Assembly (NCBI GenBank): GCA_963795055.1
Contig: CAWCGJ010000022.1
Coordinates: forward strand, 1-64,000
DNA from: JASHPR01 sp963795055
GTDB taxonomy: Bacteria; Actinomycetota; Actinomycetes; Streptosporangiales; Streptosporangiaceae
DNA: 64,000 nt
Direction: 5' to 3'
Shown here: positions 40,502 through 48,478 of the stretch, piece by piece
Position numbering within the stretch: the first letter of the stretch is position 1
How the letters are laid out: each line of letters begins with the position of its first letter
The notes under the pieces: generated by a model
Told to the model about the DNA's origin: nothing
Seen by the model: the letters and a program-made list of their open reading frames with translations, nothing else
The model's database searches: none
Position numbers and translations under genes: made by a program

Positions 40502-43138
40502 TCACCCGGCGCCCAGGGTTAGCAGAGACACCGCCGCGGCCTGCTGGGCCGGGTCGCCGGTGGCCTCCTGCCGGACGCTGTACATGGCCTCGGCTAGGCT
40601 CTGGCCGGTCTGCAGGTGCCGGTGCACGCTGACCATCACGGGCACCAGGGCGTAGTCGTTCAACGGGACGACGCCGGCGATGATCCCGGCGGTGCCCAGT
40701 GGCAGCAGGCTGCTGACCAGGCCGAGCAGCTCGTCGGCCCCCGCGGGCGCCAGTACGCCGGCGTCGCAGCTCGACAGCACGAGCCGGTACGGCGCGCGGC
40801 GCAGCTGCTCGAAGTCGTAGACGGTGAGCGGCCCGTCGTGCATGCGCAGGGAGGAGAACATCGGGCTATCGGAGCGGAAGCGCCCGTGCGCGGCGATGTG
40901 CGCCAGCCAGGCCCCGTCGAGCGCAGACAGCACCCGCCCGGCCGTGGCCTCAGCGCCAGACAGCACCGTGACGTCGTCGTACAGCTCGGCGACCATGGGC
41001 ACCTCGGCGCCGTCGGTGACCAGGCCCGGCCCGCGGGCCAGCGTGACGCGCCGTCGGCCTGGCGGCGCGGTGACGTGCGCGCGCATCCAGGCGCCCGCGG
41101 ACGGAGCGACGCTGAACGCGCGGTCGCCGAGCGCGGGCAGCAGCGCCCACGGGATCGTGTGCAGCCGGCCGGGGGGCACCACGACGACCGGCTCCTCGCT
41201 CAGGTAGCCGGCCGCCGGGCCGAGAATCGCGTCCTGCAGGTCGGGCCCGGCCGCCTTCAGGATGGCCAGCGCGCTGTCCGGGTCATCCCCGGGCCGGCCG
41301 CGGGCCAGGCGGCGCAGGCCGAACCGGGCGAACTCCGCGGCGCGGGTGGCGTCCTCGGCGCGGCCGGCGGTGAACTGCCGTACCCGCCCCGCCCCGCAGA
41401 CCAGCACATGCAGGACGCCGTCGACATCCACGATCTCGACGAGCTGGGCCGCGCCGAGCTGATCGAGCAGGGCGGCCACGTCGAGGCCGGCCCGGCCAGA
41501 GCGAGCCTCGCCCCGGGCGTGCAGCGAACGGGCCCGTACCACGCCCTCCAGCCGCAGCTGCTCGCGCTGGAACGTAGCGGTCGGCTTGCCTTCCTGCCGC
41601 GCCCTTTCCAGTCGGCCAGCCGCCCCGCGCAGCGCGACCAGGCCTGCGGTGAGTTCCGCGTCGGCGGAGGGCCGCACCCTCGGCACGGCGAGCGCGGTGG
41701 CCCGCCACCGCTCGCTCCAGGCCAGCAGCAGCCGTGGCCGGCGGGCCCGGGCGGCATGGCGCTGGCCCAGCGCGGCCAGTTCGGCGCCGTGCGCGGTCGC
41801 CTGCGCCCGCAGTTCCGACGCGCCGAGGCTGAACCGGTGCTCCTCGATGACCTCAAGCCCGCGGCGGCACGCCGCGAACAGGGCGCGCGAATCGGCGGCG
41901 GCCTCGGCCCGCAGCGCGGCGCCGAGCCAGCCGCTGGCCCGGGCCATCGCCGGCCCTCGGCGCCGGCGCCTGGCCGCCGCGGCGAAATGACGGTCGGCGT
42001 CGGCGCGGCGGCCGAGTTCGGCCGCCACCCGCCCGGCCAGCAGGTGGGCCTGTACCACCTCGCTGGCGCCGAGCGCTTCCAGTCCGGCCGCGGCCCGGTT
42101 CGCCTCGCGGAGCAGGGAGGTGGACGCCACTCCGGTGGCGTGGCGCGCTTGTGCGAGCACCAGCGCCGACTGCGCTTTCCACCAGGCGCTCTGCTGGGTC
42201 CGGAACAGCCGGTGGGCCCTCTGCGCCCAGTCCAGGGCCGTCTGCGGCTGCCCGGCGGCCAGCGCGCAGTTGGCCGCCATCAGCAGCAAACGTGCCCGTT
42301 GCGGGACCCGGCCACGGACCGGCTCGAACTCCTGCACCGCCGCGTCCGCCTCGGCCAGCGCGTCACCGATCAGCCCGGCCGCGAGCAAGACGGCGCACCG
42401 GTCCGTGCTCAGCGGCGGCAGGGGCACGCCCAGCGGGCGAACCCGGTCGGCCGCCTCATCGAGGAGGGAAAGCGCGGCCGGGAGGTCCCCCGATCCGAAG
42501 GCCACTTCCGCGCGGTTTTGCACAATGTAGGCCGACTCGAGCACCTGGTTGGTTTCCGCGAACAGGCGCCCGGAAGCCACGAAATCGGCATCAGCGCGGT
42601 CTGGGAAGCCCAGTGACACGTAAACAAGGCCGCGGGCGCTATGCCCGCGGGCCGCCCAGAGCGGGTCCCCCGCGCGGTCCAGCACGCTGACCGCGTGGTT
42701 CAGGTCGTCCAGCGCCGCCGGATACCGGCCGACAGCGCACAGCACGATGCCACGCCGGTGCCGCACCCGCGCCGCCTGCACGCCGTTCGACCGCAGAACC
42801 GCGTGCTCAAAAACGGCCAGCCCGTCTGCCGTCCGGCCCGCGTAGGCGAGCGCCACTCCCAGGCTGGCCAGCACTTCGACCTCGCGTTCGGCCGAGCCGG
42901 CCTGTCGCGCGAAGCGCAGCGCACGGCGCAGTTCACGCACCGATGCCCGGACATCCCCGAATTCGCGCAAGACAATTCCCGCCGCCTGATGCGCCATCGA
43001 GGCCTCGTACGGGCCCGGCCGCGTCGCCAGCGCCGCCCGTGCCCTCACTAATGCTTCCCGGGGCTGGGACAGCGCTAGCACGAGTACTTCCTCGGCTTCC
43101 CGCCGAGCGGAATCGGCCGCGTGCGCCTGCGCCGCCAC
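40502..43138 (-). CDS. TPR-CHAT protein (caspase-like peptidase)
   Basis: 878 residues. The first 480 or so are TPR-like helical repeats (MAHQAAGIVLREFGDVRASVRELRRAL and following). A CHAT domain follows at about 590-878. The caspase-type dyad is H751 in HIAAHGRFR and C791 in VLSSCDAG, and GADELLGLVSSLLPLGTAGIIA is the conserved helix after the Cys. CHAT proteases are cytoplasmic and cleave specific partners on activation. It converges with the sigma-factor pair and is divergent from a subtilase, 131 bp away. The target could be the small partner protein or the subtilase. No transmembrane segment is seen. Confidence 0.92.
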   Translation of the reverse strand: MAAQAHAADSARREAEEVLVLALSQPREALVRARAALATRPGPYEASMAHQAAGIVLREFGDVRASVRELRRALRFARQAGSAEREVEVLASLGVALAYAGRTADGLAVFEHAVLRSNGVQAARVRHRRGIVLCAVGRYPAALDDLNHAVSVLDRAGDPLWAARGHSARGLVYVSLGFPDRADADFVASGRLFAETNQVLESAYIVQNRAEVAFGSGDLPAALSLLDEAADRVRPLGVPLPPLSTDRCAVLLAAGLIGDALAEADAAVQEFEPVRGRVPQRARLLLMAANCALAAGQPQTALDWAQRAHRLFRTQQSAWWKAQSALVLAQARHATGVASTSLLREANRAAAGLEALGASEVVQAHLLAGRVAAELGRRADADRHFAAAARRRRRGPAMARASGWLGAALRAEAAADSRALFAACRRGLEVIEEHRFSLGASELRAQATAHGAELAALGQRHAARARRPRLLLAWSERWRATALAVPRVRPSADAELTAGLVALRGAAGRLERARQEGKPTATFQREQLRLEGVVRARSLHARGEARSGRAGLDVAALLDQLGAAQLVEIVDVDGVLHVLVCGAGRVRQFTAGRAEDATRAAEFARFGLRRLARGRPGDDPDSALAILKAAGPDLQDAILGPAAGYLSEEPVVVVPPGRLHTIPWALLPALGDRAFSVAPSAGAWMRAHVTAPPGRRRVTLARGPGLVTDGAEVPMVAELYDDVTVLSGAEATAGRVLSALDGAWLAHIAAHGRFRSDSPMFSSLRMHDGPLTVYDFEQLRRAPYRLVLSSCDAGVLAPAGADELLGLVSSLLPLGTAGIIAGVVPLNDYALVPVMVSVHRHLQTGQSLAEAMYSVRQEATGDPAQQAAAVSLLTLGAG

Positions 43139-43269
43139 GAAATGATATTAGCCCGGGCCCGGGCGGCCGCCGGATGGCCCGGACGCGAGGAAATCGGATA
43201 TCTTTCCCGGCCGGCCGTATCAGCCGGTGCCACGATTGCTCCGTATAGGCATCCGGCCCTGGGCCACAT
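43139..43269. promoter_or_regulatory. Divergent promoter region between CHAT and subtilase genes
   Basis: 131 bp between the CHAT start (43138, minus) and the subtilase GTG (43270, plus). The AT-richer stretch 43135-43150 and 43190-43250 could hold the two promoters. No palindrome long enough to be an operator was found. The shared region supports joint control, possibly by the nearby ECF sigma factor. Confidence 0.5.
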
Positions 43270-44835
43270 GTGACTCTCCGCAACCGGACCGTTGCGGAAT
43301 TGCTCTTGGGAACGGCGCGCCGGCCATGCTTGGACGTCGAGACCAGCGGGAGGGACCTGGTGGACGAGCCGAATTGGGAAGAGATTCCGGACCCAAGGAT
43401 CCGCGATCAAGTTCAGTACATATGGGAACAATTCGGGAAAGATGGCGCCGCGCAAAAGATGGGCGAAGCCAGGGGCGGCTCGGGTGGCGTCGGCATCGGC
43501 GTCGCCACCTCCGAGGGCGGCGGGGTGGAATACATGTACGCCGAGGGCCAGATCCTGGTCAGCGAGAAGCACCTCGGGCCGGTACAGGACGTCCTGGATC
43601 AGGACAGGACGCGGGTGCAGGATATCGGGGACGCGGACGCCGGGGACGCTCCCGTCCGGCGGGTGGTCCCGGGGCTCGTCGTGTTGAGTCTCCCCACGCC
43701 GCTACCCGACACGGAGCCGCTCACGGTGCCCGGCGTACTCGAGATCATCGACCGGAGGCTCGGCACCGGAATCGCGACCCCCAATCACGTCCTTACCGTG
43801 GCGGGGGACACGGGTCCGTGCCCGGCCACCGAGCCCGAGGTGGTGTACGACGGAATCGAGCCCTATCCCTCGGTCTGCCCGGGAGACGCCGGCGCGGGAA
43901 TCTCCATCTACATGGCCGACACCGGGCTGCTCTGGTACCCGGGCGACAGCCCCGCGGCTCCGGATCCCGCCGCACACCCGCCTGAGGTCGTCACCAACTC
44001 AGGCAACGCCCACTCGTGGCTGGCGGGGGTAACGGGGACTCTGGATCGCCTAGAGGACTTCAGCGGCGCCAACGTGATCGGGCCCTACGAGGGACACGGC
44101 ACGTTCGTCGCCGGCGTGGCCCGGTGCATGGCCCCGGGAGCCGACATCTTCGTGGCCAACGCGTTCAAGGTCGCGGGCAGCACGCTGGAAACCCACCTGG
44201 CGCGGCACCTCGACGCCGCGCTCGCCGACGGCTACGACATCTTCCACCTGTCGATCACCGCGCCGACCAGGAAAGACCTCCCGCTGAAGTCCTTCGAGCA
44301 CTGGCTGCGGCGGCTCCGCCAGTACAAGGGCGTGGCGTGCGTGGTCGCGGCGGGCAACAGCGGCGTCCGGGTTCCGACCTGGCCGGCCAACTTCCCAGAG
44401 ATGGTCGCCGTGGGCGCCCTCGCGGCCGACTGGCGCAGCCGCGCGCTGTTCAGCAACTACGGTCCGTGGGTCGACGTGTACGCGCCGGGCCGGGACCTCG
44501 TCAATGCGTTCGCGACCGGCACCTACACGTGCTACGTCGACCCGTATGGCCCGCATAACGGGCAACCCGGCCAGACTCGGGAGTTCTACGGCATGGCGAA
44601 GTGGAGCGGCACGTCGTTCTCGACGCCCATCGTGACCGGTCTGATCGCCGCCCGGATGTCACGGACTGGCGAGAACGCCCAGGAAGCGGCCGCGGCGCTG
44701 CTCGCCGAGGCGCGAGAGCACGCGATCCCGGGCGTCGGCCCGATCCTGCTGCCGCGCTGCCATGGCCACGACGAACCCAGGCATCGGGAGGAATGCTGCT
44801 GCCACGAGCGCAGTCACCGGCACGACTGCTGCTGA
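43270..44835 (+). CDS. Cytoplasmic S8 (subtilisin-like) serine protease with Cys/His-rich C-terminal tail
   Basis: 521 residues, no signal peptide. Catalytic residues are D217 (IYMADTGL), H276 (GHGTFVAG), oxyanion N363 (AAGNSG) and S449 (SGTSFSTP). An N-terminal region of about 200 residues (VEYMYAEGQILVSEKHLGPVQ) resembles an inhibitor-like prodomain and could be removed on activation. The last 26 residues are strongly metal-ligand-like, with six Cys and six His (HREECCCHERSHRHDCC). The GTG at 43270 is the best start. It lies divergent to the CHAT gene, suggesting a two-protease cascade. No sortase or secretion signal, so it probably acts inside the cell. Confidence 0.9.
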   Translation: MTLRNRTVAELLLGTARRPCLDVETSGRDLVDEPNWEEIPDPRIRDQVQYIWEQFGKDGAAQKMGEARGGSGGVGIGVATSEGGGVEYMYAEGQILVSEKHLGPVQDVLDQDRTRVQDIGDADAGDAPVRRVVPGLVVLSLPTPLPDTEPLTVPGVLEIIDRRLGTGIATPNHVLTVAGDTGPCPATEPEVVYDGIEPYPSVCPGDAGAGISIYMADTGLLWYPGDSPAAPDPAAHPPEVVTNSGNAHSWLAGVTGTLDRLEDFSGANVIGPYEGHGTFVAGVARCMAPGADIFVANAFKVAGSTLETHLARHLDAALADGYDIFHLSITAPTRKDLPLKSFEHWLRRLRQYKGVACVVAAGNSGVRVPTWPANFPEMVAVGALAADWRSRALFSNYGPWVDVYAPGRDLVNAFATGTYTCYVDPYGPHNGQPGQTREFYGMAKWSGTSFSTPIVTGLIAARMSRTGENAQEAAAALLAEAREHAIPGVGPILLPRCHGHDEPRHREECCCHERSHRHDCC

Positions 44836-44907
44836 CGAATCCGGCCAGCCTTCCCCGCGCCGCGGCGGCCCGGTACCGTTCGGCCTAGGCGGAGCGGGGG
44901 AGGCGCC

Positions 44908-45681
44908 GTGCCGGGGTACGTCCTTGACCATCACCAGGAAGGCGAGCGGCAGCGGCTGGCGCTGATGTCGCGGCTGCTCGATCCGATGCACCGCCGGCAC
45001 ATCGAACGGCTGGGCGTCGGGCCGGGCGCGCGGGCGCTCGAAGTCGGCTGCGGTAACGGCTCCATGTCGGCCTGGCTGGCCGGGCGGGTCGCGCCCGGCG
45101 GCGCGGCGGTGGCCGCGGACCTTGACCTGTCCCTGGTGGACGCCGGACCGCCCGGGCTCGAACTCCGCCAGGCCGACATCCTCGCGGGGCCGGTGCCGCC
45201 GGGAGGCTTTGACCTGGTCACGGCCCGCGCCGTGCTGCACCATGTCGCCGACGCCAGCGTGGCCGTGGCGAACCTCGTGGCCAGCGCCAGGCCGGGCGGG
45301 GCGATCCTGCTGATCGAACCGGATTTCCTCCCGGTCAGCGTCGCCGAGCCGGCCGAGGTCCGGACGTTCTGGGAGGGCTGGCTGACCTGGTCGCGCGAGC
45401 AGGGGATCGACTACTTCATCGGCCGCACGCTGCCGGCGATGCTGTCCCGGCTGGGCGTGGAGGACATCGAGGCGACGGCGGAGACGGCGCTGTATCGCGG
45501 CGGCTCGCCCTGGGCTGAGTACTGGCGGCAGACGGTCATCGAGCTGCGCGCGCGCCTGGTGGCCTCAGGCCATCTGGACGGCCGGTCCGTTGATGCGTTC
45601 CTCGCCCGGTGCGCCGATCCGGGGTGGTGGACGCAGACCATCGCCTTCACCGCCGTTGGCGGCCGCGCCGCCCACGGCTGA
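44908..45681 (+). CDS. Class I SAM-dependent methyltransferase
   Basis: 257 residues from GTG 44908 (GGGGGAGGCGCC upstream). SAM motif I is ALEVGCGNGSMSAWLA; motifs for the adenine pocket (LRQADILAG) and FDLVTARAVLHHVADASVAVANL follow, which is the small-molecule methyltransferase type. The target is unknown; the family includes O- and C-methylases of metabolites. It lies 72 bp after the subtilase and might share its transcript, but a link with the protease system is not evident. Confidence 0.85.
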   Translation: MPGYVLDHHQEGERQRLALMSRLLDPMHRRHIERLGVGPGARALEVGCGNGSMSAWLAGRVAPGGAAVAADLDLSLVDAGPPGLELRQADILAGPVPPGGFDLVTARAVLHHVADASVAVANLVASARPGGAILLIEPDFLPVSVAEPAEVRTFWEGWLTWSREQGIDYFIGRTLPAMLSRLGVEDIEATAETALYRGGSPWAEYWRQTVIELRARLVASGHLDGRSVDAFLARCADPGWWTQTIAFTAVGGRAAHG

Positions 45682-45738
45682 CCTGACCTGCTGCCAAGAA
45701 CTGCACCCGGACCGTTATGACGTGATCCCGTTCGATAG

Positions 45739-46713
45739 CTAGCGCGCCGGATCGATGATGATCACGACGTTGCCTATCTTCTGGCCCGTTTCGACGTACC
45801 GGTAGGCCTCCACGACCTGATCCAGCGCGTACTGCCGGTCGATGACCGGCGTGAACTGCCCGGATTCCATCAGCTGGCCGAGATGCCGGACTGTCGCCTG
45901 GTCGATCCGGGGATAGGCGAACACGACTTTCTTACCGCGCGACAGCGGGGCGGCGAGCGGCAGGACCAGATTCTGGTAGCCCGGGCCTGGTCCGGTGGAC
46001 ATGTAGATCCCGGCCGGTTTCAGCAGCCGCTGGCACCGGCCGAACGAGCTCTGGCCGGCCGCGTCGAAGACCACGTCGTAGCGCTGGGCGCCGCGGGTGA
46101 AGTCCCCGGCCGTGTAGTCGATGACCTCGTCGGCGCCCAGCTTCCTGACCAGCTCCAGGTGTGGCGCGGCGCAGACGGCCGTCACCCGGACCCCGAGGGT
46201 CTTCAGCAACTGGACCGCGGCGGAGCCGATCGCTCCGGTGGCGCCATAGACCATGACGTTCTGGCCGCGGCGGATCTTGGCGCGCCGGATGTGCGACAGG
46301 GCGTAGTGCGCGCCCTCGGTGCCGGGGGCGGCCTGCTCGTAGCCCAGGCCCGCCGGCATGACCGCGACCCGTCCGTTCGCGCCGATCACCAGGTATTCGG
46401 CATGAGCCCCGAACGGGCCCTCGGTGTACCCGAACACCCGGTCGCCGACACCGAACGAGGTGACGCCGCGGCCAGCCGCCACGACCTGGCCGGCGAACTC
46501 GTTCCCCAGGACGCTCACCCTGGGCCGGGTCAGCCCCGACACCAGCGGCCGCATGATCCAGGGCTGCCCCGCCCGGTAGTGGCAGTCCGTTCGGTTCACC
46601 GTCGTCGCGTGCACCTTGACCAGCAGTTCGTTGTTTCCGGGGGTCGGTTTTGCCACTTCCGAGATCCGGACCACGTCCGGCGGCCCGTACCGGGTGTGAA
46701 CCGCAGCCTTCAC
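45739..46713 (-). CDS. MDR-family NAD(P)-dependent alcohol dehydrogenase/quinone reductase
   Basis: 324 residues from GTG 46713. The GroES-like N-terminus (MKAAVHTRYGPPDVVRISEVAKP) lacks the structural-zinc Cys cluster. GNEFAGQVVAAGRGVTSFGVGDRVFGY is the substrate-domain motif. VMVYGATGAIGSAAVQLLKTLG is the nucleotide-binding site, with VIDYTAGDFTRGAQRYDVVFDAAG after it. This is the zinc-independent quinone reductase/reticulon-4-interacting-protein type. The GTG overlaps the stop of a decayed PPOX gene, so the two once formed an operon. It probably reduces quinones or enals with NADPH. Confidence 0.88.
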   Translation of the reverse strand: MKAAVHTRYGPPDVVRISEVAKPTPGNNELLVKVHATTVNRTDCHYRAGQPWIMRPLVSGLTRPRVSVLGNEFAGQVVAAGRGVTSFGVGDRVFGYTEGPFGAHAEYLVIGANGRVAVMPAGLGYEQAAPGTEGAHYALSHIRRAKIRRGQNVMVYGATGAIGSAAVQLLKTLGVRVTAVCAAPHLELVRKLGADEVIDYTAGDFTRGAQRYDVVFDAAGQSSFGRCQRLLKPAGIYMSTGPGPGYQNLVLPLAAPLSRGKKVVFAYPRIDQATVRHLGQLMESGQFTPVIDRQYALDQVVEAYRYVETGQKIGNVVIIIDPAR

Positions 46714-46975
46714 AAGCGCATGCTAGCCGGGCGGCGCCTTCCGGGTACCCGCGCCCGTACCTCGGCCTCGGTGGTGCCGTCGGCGTACGGCGAGATCAGG
46801 GGCTCGGCCCCGGTGACCGTAACGAGCACGGCAGCCTTCGTCCTGGCCCGGTAGTCGCCGCCGCGCTGGGCCGTGTACCAGTCCAGGATCTGCTCGTATT
46901 CGGCGGCCGAACCGTGGCGACGAAGCCGAGGCTCTGCTCCCCGACGACGCGCTGCATGTCGTCGGTTAGCTCCAT
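46710..46975 (-). pseudogene. PPOX (pyridoxamine 5'-phosphate oxidase-fold) gene with large internal deletion
   Basis: The first 25 residues, MELTDDMQRVVGEQSLGFVATVR, match the start of small actinobacterial PPOX proteins. They are joined, out of frame, to a typical C-terminal part (YEQILDWYTAQRGGDYRARTK, VLVTVTGAEPLISPY) that ends at the TGA 46710-46712. The flavin-binding middle of about 60 residues is gone. The stop overlaps the GTG of the MDR gene, so translational coupling of the reductase may be damaged. Confidence 0.78.
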
Positions 46976-46998
46976 GCCCCCATTCTGGGTGAGCGCGG

Positions 46999-47334
46999 TC
47001 ACGACGCCTGGGGAGACGGCGCGGGGTCGCTGGCCGACGGGGACGGCGACCCCAGCGGTGAGGGCGACGGGGACGGGGACGGGCTCACGCTGGAGTGGGG
47101 CGTGCTGCCGAGCCCCGGCGTCGGGCTGGCGTGCGTGGCTTTCGGGCTGGGCGTCGGCGTGGGCGACGGGTGCGACGTGGCCGTATTCGTAGGTGAGGGG
47201 TGAGTGGCCCCCGAGGTGCCGGCGTTCGACGATGGCGGCCGGAACAGCAGGTAGACGACCAGGGCCGCCACGAAGATGCCGAGCAGGACCCAGGTGGAGG
47301 TCCGCACTCGCTGCAGCCGACGCAGCCACCCCAT
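46999..47334 (-). CDS. Membrane-anchored Ser/Pro/Thr-rich protein
   Basis: 111 residues. The ATG overlaps the MscS gene stop (TGATG; a GTG at 47337 is the alternative start). A basic N-terminus (MGWLRRLQRVRTS) and one helix (TWVLLGIFVAALVVYLLF) precede about 75 residues rich in Pro, Ser and Thr (PSPTPTPSP, SPSPSPSPSP). Such tails span the cell wall and are often O-mannosylated in actinobacteria. Coupling with a mechanosensitive channel suggests a partner at the membrane, but no known function is assigned. Confidence 0.75.
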   Translation of the reverse strand: MGWLRRLQRVRTSTWVLLGIFVAALVVYLLFRPPSSNAGTSGATHPSPTNTATSHPSPTPTPSPKATHASPTPGLGSTPHSSVSPSPSPSPSPLGSPSPSASDPAPSPQAS

Positions 47335-48218
47335 CACTCGCTCCTGTCGGCGCGGGCGGTCTCCAGGGTGGTCGGCACGCTGATGCCTTCGCGCAGGAGT
47401 CCCGCCGCGATCCGGACCCGCAGCATCCTCCCGACGTCGAACTGCTTGCCCGGCAGCGTCCGGGCCACCACGCGAACCTGGAAGTGGTCCACGTCGATGC
47501 TTTGCACGCCCATGACGGCCGGGGGATCCAGCAGCAGGCTGCTCATTTCGTCGTCCTTGTATGCCTCGTCTCCGATCTGTCGGAGTAGGTCACTGACGTG
47601 GTTGACGTCCACGGCCACGGGCACGGGCACGTCGATCACGGCCCGGGCCCAGTCGCGGGACATGTTGGTCACCTGGTTGATCTGGCCGTTCGGGGTGATG
47701 ACCACCTCGCCGTCGGCGGTGCGCACCGTGGTCACCCGCAGCGTGACGTCCTCGACCGTCCCGATCGAAGGGTTAGCCTGGCTGGTCAGCGCAAGCTGGA
47801 CGAGGTCCCCGTACCCGTACTGGCGCTCGCTGATGATGAAGAACCCGGCCAGGAGGTCCTGGACCACGCGCTGGGCCCCGAACCCCAGCGCCACGGCCAG
47901 CACGGCGGCCGGCGCCACCAGGCTGGCCAGCGGGATGTCGAAGCGCTGCAGGACGGCCAGGCCGGTCACGCAGTAGATGACCACCAGGACGACCCAGGTG
48001 ATGACCGACGCCAGCGCGTGCCGGTGCTTCGACGCCTCCGAGCGGACCAGCGCGTCCGTCTCCCGGGCGTTGGCGTCGATCCGGGCCATGATCTTGCCGC
48101 CCAGCCAGGTGACAAAACGGGTCAGCAGGATCGCGCCGGTGACGAGCAGGACGATCTCCAGCCCGCTGCCCCGCGCCCACAGGCCGACGTCCGGTAGCGG
48201 CGTCGTACTCAAAGACAT
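47334..48218 (-). CDS. MscS-family mechanosensitive ion channel
   Basis: 294 residues. Hydrophobic segments lie at about 15-40, 65-90 and 95-130. The TM3 pore region and MscS fold are marked by ASLVAPAAVLAVALGFGAQRVVQDLLAGFFIISERQYGYGDLV, followed by the beta-domain (VEDVTLRVTTVRTADGEVVITPNGQI). The channel releases solutes when membrane tension rises. The ATG 48218 is followed by MSLSTTPLPDVG. It is translationally coupled to a Ser/Pro-rich membrane protein. The region 48219-48478 upstream holds the divergent promoters with the carotenoid oxygenase; no gene is seen there. Confidence 0.92.
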   Translation of the reverse strand: MSLSTTPLPDVGLWARGSGLEIVLLVTGAILLTRFVTWLGGKIMARIDANARETDALVRSEASKHRHALASVITWVVLVVIYCVTGLAVLQRFDIPLASLVAPAAVLAVALGFGAQRVVQDLLAGFFIISERQYGYGDLVQLALTSQANPSIGTVEDVTLRVTTVRTADGEVVITPNGQINQVTNMSRDWARAVIDVPVPVAVDVNHVSDLLRQIGDEAYKDDEMSSLLLDPPAVMGVQSIDVDHFQVRVVARTLPGKQFDVGRMLRVRIAAGLLREGISVPTTLETARADRSE

Positions 48219-48478
48219 GGCCTTCCATCATGGCGGAACCGTCGCCGGCAAGTACAGCCAACGCCGGGAGCGGGCCAGCCTACCCGGCCTTTAGAGCTGC
48301 GGTAACGCTCTGAGGCCCTTGCGCATCACCGGACGGTCTGATTAGTGGGCCCTGGCCGCGGGCGCGGCCGGGCCGGGGCCGCACACTGGGCTGGAGCCGA
48401 GCTGGCCGCGACCGACAGCCGTGCCATGCTGCTGGGGAGCACGGCGCGCAGCGGGTCCGCTGCTGAACGGGAGGGAAA

